A program made the position numbers and the translations under genes. Under the pieces are notes generated by a model. That model made no database searches. It was given only the letters and a program-made list of their open reading frames with translations, and had not been told where the DNA came from. From JBBQHX01 sp038324385 (GTDB lineage: Bacteria; Gemmatimonadota; Gemmatimonadetes; Gemmatimonadales; Gemmatimonadaceae), in contig JBBQHX010000240.1 in NCBI GenBank assembly GCA_038324385.1, forward strand, positions 1 through 5,824: a stretch of DNA of 5,824 nt, in the 5' to 3' direction. How positions within the stretch are numbered: position 1 is the first letter of the stretch; each line of letters starts with the position of its first letter. Positions 1 to 5,824 of this stretch are shown piece by piece.

Positions 1-1
1 C

Positions 2-652
2 ATTCGAGTCGGGCGCGATCACGTCGGGGGTGCCCACCTCTGGTACGTCGTCGACGACATCGCGGCGCTCTACCATCTCATCGCACTCGGGTTGACGGCC
101 TGGGGTGAGCTGGAGGCGCTACACACCCGTGGCGGTGCGGCAGTGCTCGCCGGCCATCCGCGTGCCTTCGGTCGGGCCGCCGCGCTCGCGGACGCCCTGG
201 CGGCGATGCATGAGGGCGCAGCGGTCGGCCGCGGGCGGACGGTCGATCGTGAGGCAATCATCGGCTGCGACGCGGTGTCCGCCGGCAAGCGGGAGGAAGT
301 GATCGCGCTGGCCGCCGGGTGCGGTGGTGATGCCGCCTCGCTGCTCGCCGGGCTCCGCGTCGGGGAGGTTCCGGGATTCCAGAAGAAGAAGATGGAGGAG
401 CTGGAGGCGTACTTCCGCGAAACGGGTTACCTCGATCCGGCCACGCCCCACACGCCGGGCGAGATCCGTGTGGGGATGCTGGCCCGGTGCGCGGGAGCGA
501 TCGCGGCGGGCACCATCACCACCGATGACCTGGACGCGCTCGTGCGTCGCGTGCAGGCGCGCGCGGAGGCTCTCGACCGCGCCATCGACGCGGGCGGGGT
601 CGCCGCTTCGTTCGACCTCGGCGGTGCCACCGGGCGTTATCTTTCGACGTGA
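2..652 (+). CDS. Unrecognised protein, 3' part only (5' end outside window)
   Basis: I do not recognise this protein. The frame is open from the left edge (first full codon at position 2) to the TGA at 650-652, giving 216 residues with no start of its own. The TTG at 92 is internal, because the codons before it already read as ordinary protein (for example HLWYVVDDIAALYHL). The visible part is mostly helix-forming and alanine-rich. It has three cysteines in IIGCDAV, AAGCGGD and LARCAGA, a basic-acidic patch QKKKMEELEAYF near position 380-415, and a charged helical tail. I see no membrane segment, nucleotide-binding loop or metal-binding cluster. The codon use matches the neighbours and no rival frame is better, which supports it as a real gene. 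It lies 34 bases upstream of the yqeY-like gene and is probably co-transcribed with it. The function is unknown. Confidence 0.72.
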   Translation: MRVGRDHVGGAHLWYVVDDIAALYHLIALGLTAWGELEALHTRGGAAVLAGHPRAFGRAAALADALAAMHEGAAVGRGRTVDREAIIGCDAVSAGKREEVIALAAGCGGDAASLLAGLRVGEVPGFQKKKMEELEAYFRETGYLDPATPHTPGEIRVGMLARCAGAIAAGTITTDDLDALVRRVQARAEALDRAIDAGGVAASFDLGGATGRYLST

Positions 653-690
653 GCCAGCCGACCCTCCCAAGCCCGTTCGTGATCCCGTGA
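649..690 (+). other. 13-codon mini-ORF bridging gene 1 and yqeY
   Basis: GTG at 649 overlaps the stop of gene 1 (GTGA), reads VSQPTLPSPFVIP and ends at TGA 688-690, which overlaps the GTGA start of yqeY. It has no ribosome site of its own, so if used it would be by re-initiation after termination. It is not claimed as a real protein. Confidence 0.25.
679..685 (+). promoter_or_regulatory. Possible weak ribosome binding site for yqeY
   Basis: GTGATCC just before the GTG start at 687 can pair with the distal part of the conserved 16S rRNA 3' tail (GGATCACCTCC), but the core GGAGG is absent. The weak signal suggests that translation may depend on ribosomes arriving from the upstream gene. This is an inference. 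Confidence 0.25.
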
Positions 691-1124
691 GTCAGATCTT
701 CAGTCAGTTGCAGGCCGACCTGATGGGCGCCCGCCGCGCCCAGGACAAGCTGCGCGTGCTCCTCCTCGGCACCATCGTCTCCGACGTCAAGAACCGTCAG
801 ATCGAGCTGCGCCGGGACGCGACCGATGAGGAGGTGGTGGACGTGCTGCGCAAGGGGATCAAGCGCCGGCGCGAGTCGGTGGAGGCGTACACCAAGGCGG
901 CGCGCGGCGAGTTGGCGGAGAAGGAGCAGGCCGAGGCCGACGCGCTTGAGGTGTACCTCCCCGCGCAGGCCGATCCCGAGCAGATCCGAGCCGCCGTACG
1001 GGAGGCGATCGCTGGCGGGGCGACTCAGATCGGTGTCGTCATGGGACAGGTGATGCCGCGGTTCAAGGGGCGGGCGGACGGCACGATCATCAACACGATC
1101 GCGCGCGAGGAACTGGCGCGTTGA
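687..1124 (+). CDS. yqeY: GatB/YqeY domain-containing protein
   Basis: A 145-residue protein, matching the usual size of the stand-alone YqeY family (about 150). YqeY resembles the C-terminal helical tail of GatB, the tRNA-binding subunit of the Asp/Glu-tRNA amidotransferase. Its own cellular role is not established, although binding to tRNA or another RNA is the usual suggestion. The N-terminal half fits the family pattern (FSQLQADLMGARRAQDKLR, then LRVLLLGTIVSDVKN). The family hallmark lies at residues 119-132, reading MGQVMPRFKGRADG, close to the typical MGKVMPKLKGKADG. The middle contains the EVYLPAQ segment. The frame is open far upstream, but that extension overlaps gene 1 in another phase and is arginine- and serine-rich noise. 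GTG at 687 is the only start codon between the upstream stop and the conserved N-terminus. The symbol is assigned by family only. Confidence 0.93.
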   Translation: MSQIFSQLQADLMGARRAQDKLRVLLLGTIVSDVKNRQIELRRDATDEEVVDVLRKGIKRRRESVEAYTKAARGELAEKEQAEADALEVYLPAQADPEQIRAAVREAIAGGATQIGVVMGQVMPRFKGRADGTIINTIAREELAR

Positions 1125-1131
1125 GGTGATC
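1123..1131 (+). promoter_or_regulatory. Ribosome binding site of mutS2, overlapping the yqeY stop
   Basis: GAGGTGATC is a nine-base complement to the 16S rRNA 3' tail and ends eight bases before the ATG at 1140. It overlaps the TGA of yqeY (1122-1124). It is what decides for ATG 1140 over the in-frame ATG at 1170, which has no such sequence before it. Confidence 0.7.
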
Positions 1132-1139
1132 GGACGCCG

Positions 1140-3554
1140 ATGGTCCTCCATCTGCATCCGCTCGTCCGGATGAATCACCACGCGCTCGACGTCCTCGAAT
1201 TTCCCCGGGTCCTCGACCTCGTCGCCCGACGCGCGCACACGGCGCTCGGCGCCGAACGCGTGCGCGCCCTCGAGCCGACGACGGAGCGGCAGTGGCTACT
1301 CGACGAGCATGCACGCGTCGCCGCCGTACGCTCCATGCTCGGCGGCGACCAGGCGTGGGCCCCCGAGCCCCTGCCCGACCTCCGCGGGCCGCTGCGCCGG
1401 CTGCGCGTGGAGGGGTCGCGCTGGACGGCGCGCGAGCTGCTCGACGCGGCGCTGCTACTTCGCTCGTCGCGTCTGACGGACGACGCCCTGCGCGACCCGC
1501 GGCGTCCGCGTATCGTCACGGCGGTGCTCGGCCCGCTCGCCTCGCGCCTGACGATCGCGCGGCATGCCGAGGAGGAGATCGAGCGCGCGATCACCGAAGA
1601 CGCGACCGTGCGTGACGAAGCGTCTCCGTTGCTGCGCCGATTGCGGCGCGAGCTGCGGGGCGCCCAGGGTGAGCTCGTCAAGCTCCTCGAGAAGGCGATG
1701 AGCCGGCTGGAAGCCCACCACGCCGTGCCGGACATGTCGGTGACGGTGCGCAACGGCCGCTATGTGATCCCGATCCGTCGTGAGGCGCGCGGCGAGATTG
1801 GCGGCATCGTGCACGACACCAGCTCCACCGGCGCGACGCTGTTCGTCGAGCCGCCGGCGGCGGTCGAGTTCATGAACCGGATCCGCGAGCTTGAAGCGGA
1901 AGAATCGCGCGAGGTCGAACGCATCCTCGGCGAGCTCACCGATCGGCTGCGTCCGCTGCGCGAGCGGATGATCGACACACTGGAGGCGCTGGCCGAGCTG
2001 GACGCCCTGTATGCCCGCGCGCGCTATGCGGTGGAGTTCCGCTGCGCACCGGCCGATCTCAGCCGGCCGGGGGAGGGCTTCCACATCCGGGACGGGCGGC
2101 ATCCGCTGCTGCTGGCGCAGGGGATTCCGGTGGTCTCGTTCGACCTGGCGATGTTGCCTGACGAGCGAACGCTGCTCATCTCCGGCCCGAATACGGGCGG
2201 CAAGACGGTGCTGCTCAAGGCCGTTGGGCTGATCTCGATGATGGTCCAGTCGGGGATTCCCGCGCCGGTGGGCGACGAGAGCCGCGTGGCGCTGTTCGAC
2301 GACGTCTTCGCCGACGTTGGTGACGAGCAGTCGATCGAGGCCAGTCTGTCGACGTTCTCGGCGCATCTCAAGAACCTTGGCGAGATCCTGCGGCTTGCCA
2401 CCGATCGGTCGCTGGTGCTGATCGACGACCTGGGGTCGGGAACGGATCCGGTGGAAGGCGCAGCGTTAGGCGGCGCGATTCTCGAGGAGCTGACCTCGCG
2501 CGGCACGCTCACCCTCGCGACGACGCACCTTGGCGCACTCAAGGAAGTGGCCACGGAAGTCGCCGGCGTCGTCAATGCGTCGCTGCAGTTCGACGCCGTG
2601 CTGCTCGCGCCGACCTATCGGTTGATCAAGGGAATTCCCGGTCGCTCGTATGGCATCAGTATCGCGCGCCGCCTGAACCTGCCCGAGCGCGTCCTGACGC
2701 GCGCCGAGGAGCGGTTGCCGAGCGGGGAGCGCGACATCGGGGCGCTGCTGGCCGATCTAGAGCAGCGTGAGGTCGCCCTGACCGATCGCGAGAAGGCCAC
2801 CGAACACGAGGCCGACAAGGCGTTGGCGCGGCTGCGTGAAGTCACCAAGCGCGAGCAGAATCTCAAGGCGCGCGAACGCGAGCTGGAGAAGAAAGCGCGG
2901 CAGGAAGCGCGGGAGTACGTGCTGCAGGCGCGCCAGGAGATCGAGCGGACGATTCAGGAGTTGCGGCGCGCCGGCGCGACGACGATCGACGAGACGGCGA
3001 GGTCGGCCCGCAAGCGCGCCGAGGAGCTGGCCGCGGAGCAGAAGGGGGCGATCGAAAAGCTCGATCGGAAGGATCAGCAGGTCGCTCGCGGCAAGCGCGC
3101 GGCCGGCGCGGTCGAAGTCGGACATGCGGTCGAGGTGGCGACGCTTGGCGGGACGCTCGGCAAAGTGCTCGAGCTGCGCGACAGCGAGGCCGTGGTCGTC
3201 GTCGGGGCGATGAAACTCACCGTCCCGCTGGCGCAGCTGCGGGGGCGCGGCAAGCCAGCCCCGACCCCGCCCGAGCGCGTGCCGATGATGGGCGATCTCC
3301 CGGACGAGTCCGCGCCGGGTGAGATCGATCTGCGGGGGATGCGGGTCGACGAGATCGGGGATATCGTCCTGCAGGCGATCGACGCGGCGATCCGCTCCGA
3401 CCGCCGATCGGTCACCATCATCCATGGCAAGGGGACGGGAGCATTGCGCGACCGGGTCACGGAGATGCTGCGGAAGGACACCCGGGTGACGTCGTTCCGG
3501 ATGGGCGCGTGGAACGAGGGGGGCACCGGCGTCACGGTCGCCGAGCTTTCATGA
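1140..3554 (+). CDS. mutS2: Endonuclease MutS2 (MutS ATPase with C-terminal Smr domain)
   Basis: An 804-residue MutS2, near the family's usual length of about 780. It lacks the mismatch-recognition domain of MutS1. Order of parts: N-terminal core starting MNHHALDVLEF (residues 11-21); MutS2 hallmark VTVRNGRYVIPI (201-212) and HDTSSTGATLFVEP (225-238); Walker A GPNTGGKT (349-356); signature DEQSIEASLSTFS (395-407); Walker B LVLIDDLGSGTDP around 428-430; TTH at 461-463; a long charged coiled coil, about 532-647; a small beta-rich KOW-like stretch, 658-700; and Smr domain 729-803 with IDLRGMR (729-735) and HGKGTG (762-767). Smr domains of this type are nucleases in several MutS2 proteins. MutS2 is reported to suppress homologous recombination in some species and to split collided ribosomes in Bacillus subtilis; which applies here cannot be read from the sequence. 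The second Walker B acidic residue is Asp430 where Glu is usual. ATG 1170 is an alternative start that would match the common N-terminus better but lacks a ribosome site. Confidence 0.97.
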   Translation: MVLHLHPLVRMNHHALDVLEFPRVLDLVARRAHTALGAERVRALEPTTERQWLLDEHARVAAVRSMLGGDQAWAPEPLPDLRGPLRRLRVEGSRWTARELLDAALLLRSSRLTDDALRDPRRPRIVTAVLGPLASRLTIARHAEEEIERAITEDATVRDEASPLLRRLRRELRGAQGELVKLLEKAMSRLEAHHAVPDMSVTVRNGRYVIPIRREARGEIGGIVHDTSSTGATLFVEPPAAVEFMNRIRELEAEESREVERILGELTDRLRPLRERMIDTLEALAELDALYARARYAVEFRCAPADLSRPGEGFHIRDGRHPLLLAQGIPVVSFDLAMLPDERTLLISGPNTGGKTVLLKAVGLISMMVQSGIPAPVGDESRVALFDDVFADVGDEQSIEASLSTFSAHLKNLGEILRLATDRSLVLIDDLGSGTDPVEGAALGGAILEELTSRGTLTLATTHLGALKEVATEVAGVVNASLQFDAVLLAPTYRLIKGIPGRSYGISIARRLNLPERVLTRAEERLPSGERDIGALLADLEQREVALTDREKATEHEADKALARLREVTKREQNLKARERELEKKARQEAREYVLQARQEIERTIQELRRAGATTIDETARSARKRAEELAAEQKGAIEKLDRKDQQVARGKRAAGAVEVGHAVEVATLGGTLGKVLELRDSEAVVVVGAMKLTVPLAQLRGRGKPAPTPPERVPMMGDLPDESAPGEIDLRGMRVDEIGDIVLQAIDAAIRSDRRSVTIIHGKGTGALRDRVTEMLRKDTRVTSFRMGAWNEGGTGVTVAELS

Positions 3555-3592
3555 CTGCCTGGCGTGCGGTCCGCGCGGAGAGACACTCGTGA
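3551..3592 (+). other. 13-codon mini-ORF bridging mutS2 and dnaG
   Basis: ATG at 3551 overlaps the mutS2 stop (ATGA), reads MTAWRAVRAERHS and ends at TGA 3590-3592, inside the GTGA start of dnaG. ATGA overlaps are typical of termination-reinitiation. The dnaG ribosome site (3577-3582) lies inside this mini-ORF, so its translation could affect access to that site. Whether it is translated is unknown. Confidence 0.3.
3577..3582 (+). promoter_or_regulatory. Ribosome binding site of dnaG
   Basis: GGAGAG ends six bases (its GGAG core eight bases) before the GTG at 3589. This supports GTG 3589 as the dnaG start; the N-terminus from this codon aligns with the normal DnaG beginning (E-I-V-E-R-V-R-E-S). 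Confidence 0.65.
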
Positions 3593-5544
3593 TCGCGCCG
3601 GAGATCGTCGAGCGGGTGCGCGAATCCGCCGACCTCGTGCAGATCGTCGGCGAGCACGTGGAGCTCAAACGGCAGGGAAGCGACTGGCGTGGCCCGTGCC
3701 CGTTCCACCACGGCGAGAACCGCAATTTCTCGGTCTCCCCGCGGAAGCAGATGTACTACTGCTTCGTCTGCCACGAGAGCGGTGACGTCTTCGGCTTCCT
3801 CATGAAGCACCTGGGGATGGACTTCACGAGCGCCGTCAGGCGGGTCGCCGAGGACGCGGGGATCGAGATTCCGGCCGACGATCCGCGCCAGATTCGCAAG
3901 GATCCGCGCGAGCCGCACTGGGAAGTGCTGGGCGCGGCGGCCGACTGGTACCGCACTCGGCTGTGGGAGGATCCGGCGGCGTCGGAGGCGCGCGACTATC
4001 TGGCCGAGCGTCAGATCCCGCGCCCGCTCGCCGATCGCTTTCAGCTCGGCTTCGCACCGCGCGATGGGGAGCTACTGCGCGCCCACCTGCGTGCACTTGG
4101 GATGGACGACGAGCGGCAACTCGTCACTGGCCTGCTCGTCAAGCGCGACGACGAGACCTCGGCGCGTCCGCGCTTCCGCGGCCGGCTCATGTTCCCGATC
4201 CTCGATGGCTCCGGTCGGACGGTGGGCTTCGGCGGCCGCGTCCTCGGGCAGGGGGAGCCCAAGTATCTCAACTCGCCCGAGACGCCGGTGTTCTCCAAGG
4301 GGCGGCTGCTCTATGGGATGCAGCTCGCCCGTCCGGCCGCGCGCAAGGATGAGCGGATCCTCGTGGTCGAGGGGTATTTCGACGCCATTCGCGTCGCGGG
4401 AGCGGGGATCGAAAGTGTGGTGGCGCCGATGGGCACCGCGCTCACGGCCGACCAGGCAGAGCTGCTGGCGCGCCTGACGACCAACGTCTTCCTGCTCTAC
4501 GACTCCGACGAGGCCGGCCTCAAGGCGACGTTTCGGTCGGGGCTGGAGCTCTTGCGGCTGGGCGTGGCGCCGCGCGTCGTCTCGCTGCCGGACGGCGAGG
4601 ACCCCGACAGCTTCGCGCGGAAGCACGGCGGCGAGGGGTTGGAGCGACAACTCTCGCACGCCGTCGACGTGTTCGAGCGACAGTTGCAGATCCTCGAGCG
4701 GAAGGGCTGGTTCGCCGATCTGCACCGTCGCCGCCGCGCCATCGACAAGCTGCTCCCGACGATTCGCGCCACGTCCGATCCGCTGACCCGCGAGCTCTAT
4801 CTCGGCTCGCTGGCCGAACGCGCCAAGGTCGATCGCGATCTCCTGGCGCGTGAGGCGGCGGAACCGCCTCGCCGCGCCGGCGGCGGTGTCGCGCCCCGTG
4901 GCCCGGCGCCCGATGCGCCGGTCAGCCCGTCGGGACCAGAGTCGGGAGCGCCTCCCCCGACCGCGCCCTACGGCGCCGCTGCGCGCGAGAAGGCGTGGAA
5001 CGACCGTCGGAAGGCGTGGGAGCGGCTCAAGTTGAAGCGGCGCGGGATCACTCAGTGGATGACGCTGGAGGAGCCGCCGCGTTCGGCCGGGGCGCCGGGG
5101 ATCCGTGCGGAGCGGAATCTGGTGCTCGCGATGCTCCACCGTCCGGAGACGCGTGCCCGGATCTCCGAGTCCGTCTCGGCCGAGACCTTCCACGAGCCGC
5201 GCTATGCCGAGCTGTTCGACCTGCTATCGGCGCTCGACGGCCCGGTGTCGTTCGAGGCGCTGGCGGAGGAGTTGTCGGAGGAGAGCGTGGCGATGCTGGA
5301 GCCGCTGATCGCCAGCGAGGGGGAGCTGCAGGGGGTCACGGCGCTGGTCGACGGGAGCCTGCGCCAGCTTCGCGCCCGTGGGCTGCAGGAGCAGGAACAG
5401 CAGATCGTGCAGATGCTGGAGGGGGAGCGCGAGCCCGTGCGGCGCGAGGCGCTGTCGGCCGAGTTGAAGCGGATCACGGATGAACGGCGTAGCTTGCGAG
5501 TGAAGCTCGGATGGTTCACGCAGTTGGGAGATCGAGCGATGTGA
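3589..5544 (+). CDS. dnaG: DNA primase DnaG
   Basis: A 651-residue primase, which lays the RNA primers for Okazaki fragments and for restart at the replication fork, working with the DnaB helicase. The N-terminal zinc-binding domain has C37, H40, C58 and C61 (CPFH and CFVC), followed by SGDVFGFLMKHLGMDF. The catalytic core shows GRLMFPI, GFGGRVLG and KYLNSPETPVFSKGRLLYGM. In the Toprim fold E261 (EGYFD, 261-265) and the pair D305/D307 (DSDEAG) match the metal-binding E265, D309 and D311 of E. coli. A linker at about 425-468 is very rich in Pro, Ala and Gly. It leads to a charged stretch with two KAW repeats (NDRRKAWERLKLKRR) and then a helical C-terminal region from about 507 (AERNLVLAMLHRPETR) that resembles the helicase-interacting domain. 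The linker and charged stretch make it longer than E. coli DnaG (581). The start is GTG with a good ribosome site. It lies 34 bases after mutS2. Confidence 0.97.
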   Translation: MIAPEIVERVRESADLVQIVGEHVELKRQGSDWRGPCPFHHGENRNFSVSPRKQMYYCFVCHESGDVFGFLMKHLGMDFTSAVRRVAEDAGIEIPADDPRQIRKDPREPHWEVLGAAADWYRTRLWEDPAASEARDYLAERQIPRPLADRFQLGFAPRDGELLRAHLRALGMDDERQLVTGLLVKRDDETSARPRFRGRLMFPILDGSGRTVGFGGRVLGQGEPKYLNSPETPVFSKGRLLYGMQLARPAARKDERILVVEGYFDAIRVAGAGIESVVAPMGTALTADQAELLARLTTNVFLLYDSDEAGLKATFRSGLELLRLGVAPRVVSLPDGEDPDSFARKHGGEGLERQLSHAVDVFERQLQILERKGWFADLHRRRRAIDKLLPTIRATSDPLTRELYLGSLAERAKVDRDLLAREAAEPPRRAGGGVAPRGPAPDAPVSPSGPESGAPPPTAPYGAAAREKAWNDRRKAWERLKLKRRGITQWMTLEEPPRSAGAPGIRAERNLVLAMLHRPETRARISESVSAETFHEPRYAELFDLLSALDGPVSFEALAEELSEESVAMLEPLIASEGELQGVTALVDGSLRQLRARGLQEQEQQIVQMLEGEREPVRREALSAELKRITDERRSLRVKLGWFTQLGDRAM

Positions 5545-5548
5545 GCGA

Positions 5549-5584
5549 CGGCGGCTCGCGATTCGCCCGCCCGGCGAACCGCCG
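5549..5584 (+). terminator. Imperfect inverted repeat just after dnaG, possible terminator
   Basis: TTCGCC (5562-5567) pairs with GGCGAA (5573-5578) over a five-base loop. Beyond this, CGGCGG (5549-5554) pairs with CCGCCG (5579-5584), with seven unpaired bases on the left side. It begins four bases after the dnaG stop. No T-run follows, so intrinsic termination is not certain; in such GC-rich sequence a fold like this can also arise by chance. Confidence 0.3.
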
Positions 5585-5610
5585 AGCGTGCCACACACCG
5601 GCGCCATCGG

Positions 5611-5651
5611 GCGTTGTGCCAGGAGACGCCCGTGGCGTCTCGGCACGGCGC
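5611..5651 (+). terminator. Long near-perfect hairpin between dnaG and the next gene
   Basis: The inner stem GAGACGCC (5623-5630) pairs with GGCGTCTC (5634-5641) over a three-base loop CGT. The outer stem GCGTTGTGCC (5611-5620) pairs with GGCACGGCGC (5642-5651), including two G-T wobbles. Only two bases (AG, 5621-5622) are bulged. That gives 18 pairs in 41 bases, well above background even for GC-rich DNA. There is no T-run after it (GACGGGGCACC follows), so it may be a Rho-independent terminator of the T-poor type, an mRNA-stabilising or processing stem, or an attenuator. It ends 17 bases before the next ribosome binding site core. Confidence 0.55.
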
Positions 5652-5668
5652 GACGGGGCACCGCCTAT

Positions 5669-5675
5669 GGGGAGG
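5669..5675 (+). promoter_or_regulatory. Strong ribosome binding site of the last gene
   Basis: GGGGAGG sits five bases before GTG 5681 and only one base before ATG 5677. The spacing therefore favours the GTG start, which also opens the coiled-coil reading frame. Confidence 0.75.
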
Positions 5676-5680
5676 TATGA

Positions 5681-5824
5681 GTGACGTCAGAGCTACAAGC
5701 CCTACTCGCGCTGCAGGACGACGACGCCAAGCTGCGCGCGCTGCATGCCGAGCTCGACGGTCTCACGCCGCGCGAGCGGGAGCTGGATCGGGAACTGGAG
5801 CGCGAGCGACAGGCGATGGCGCGT
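5681..5824 (+). CDS. Coiled-coil N-terminus of a probable C4-type zinc-ribbon protein (cut by window end)
   Basis: The first 48 codons of a gene that runs off the right edge. The translation begins MTSELQALLALQDDDAKLR and continues with a leucine-spaced, Arg/Glu-rich heptad pattern (ELDGLTPRERELDRELERER), which is a clear coiled coil. A short lead followed by LLALQ-D and a coiled coil is how COG1579 family proteins usually begin; these end in a four-cysteine zinc ribbon and are thought to bind nucleic acid, with no firm role known. The zinc ribbon would lie outside the window, so the family call rests on the N-terminus only. Other coiled-coil proteins are possible. The start is GTG with a strong ribosome site. 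The overlapping ATG 5677 frame gives Arg/Ala-rich noise. Confidence 0.7.
   Translation, partial: MTSELQALLALQDDDAKLRALHAELDGLTPRERELDRELERERQAMAR

Larger units (their letters stand above)
5545..5680. other. 136-base intergenic region with two inverted repeats
   Basis: This is the only sizeable gap in the window. It contains two inverted repeats (5549-5584 and 5611-5651) and a ribosome binding site for the next gene. I find no convincing -10/-35 promoter pair, no tRNA and no T-run. One forward frame stays open right across it (5541-5684), but its Arg/Pro/Gly/Ala-rich translation looks like noncoding GC-rich sequence. Confidence 0.6.

Noticed and set aside
324..686. Long upstream extension of the yqeY reading frame
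   Set aside because: It overlaps gene 1 in another phase, is rich in Arg, Ser and Pro with no family similarity, and the YqeY fold begins right at GTG 687.
1170..1172. ATG 1170 as mutS2 start
   Set aside because: It fits the common MutS2 N-terminus, but there is no ribosome site before it, whereas ATG 1140 has a nine-base match. It remains possible.
1455..2366. A 303-codon open frame on the minus strand inside mutS2
   Set aside because: It covers conserved MutS2 motifs on the other strand, has low-complexity Arg/Gln-rich sequence and no plausible ribosome site.
1140..3554. Classic mismatch-repair MutS (MutS1)
   Set aside because: There is no N-terminal mismatch-binding domain with the F-x-E motif, and the C-terminal Smr domain and MutS2 hallmark motifs are present.
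4072..5193. A 373-codon open frame on the minus strand inside dnaG
   Set aside because: It is antisense to well-conserved DnaG motifs; its Arg/His/Leu-rich translation is the usual shadow of GC-rich coding DNA.
5677..5679. ATG as start of the last gene
   Set aside because: It lies one base from the ribosome site and opens an Arg/Ala-rich frame; GTG 5681 has proper spacing and opens a coiled-coil frame.
5541..5684. A 47-codon frame across the dnaG downstream gap as a real small protein
   Set aside because: The Arg/Pro/Gly/Ala-rich translation looks noncoding and the region folds into hairpins. It is kept only as part of the junction pattern.
1..5824. CRISPR array, insertion sequence, attachment site, tRNA or riboswitch
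   Set aside because: I looked for regular repeats, terminal inverted repeats, cloverleaf arms and known leader motifs and saw none; coding density leaves almost no room.

Overview
This is a strongly GC-rich bacterial window with G or C at most third codon positions. It carries five genes, all on the + strand and packed head to tail. It reads as a core housekeeping stretch: I see no transposase, phage gene, CRISPR array, tRNA or rRNA. The base composition and the set of genes would fit a Gemmatimonadota-like organism or another high-GC phylum, but that is only a guess, because nothing in the window fixes the taxonomy.

Layout: (1) 2-652, the 3' part of a protein I do not recognise, running in from the left edge. 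(2) 687-1124, a complete GatB/YqeY-family protein. (3) 1140-3554, a complete MutS2 with MutS-type ATPase, long coiled coil and C-terminal Smr domain. (4) 3589-5544, a complete DnaG primase with zinc finger, catalytic Toprim core and a proline-rich linker before the C-terminal region. (5) 5681 to the right edge, the coiled-coil N-terminus of a protein that resembles the COG1579 C4-type zinc-ribbon family. The gaps are 34, 15, 34 and 136 bases. I see no convincing promoter in any of them, so genes 1-4 are probably one operon. The 136-base gap after dnaG contains two inverted repeats, one of them long and nearly perfect, and is the likeliest place for termination, attenuation or RNA processing.

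How the genes relate: DnaG makes RNA primers at the replication fork. MutS2 acts on branched DNA or on collided ribosomes, depending on the species studied. YqeY-family proteins resemble the tRNA-binding tail of the GatB amidotransferase subunit, and their own role is poorly known. The grouping links replication and translation quality control but does not by itself prove a shared pathway.

The most unusual thing seen is at the junctions. In three of the four gaps a short open frame starts on the stop codon of the upstream gene (NTGA overlap) and ends on a TGA that overlaps the GTGA start of the next gene. Two of these are exactly 13 codons long. This could be a translational relay or a coincidence of GC-rich sequence. 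MutS2 also has Asp-Asp where the Walker B motif of this family usually has Asp-Glu. I did not find a clearly new biological system here.
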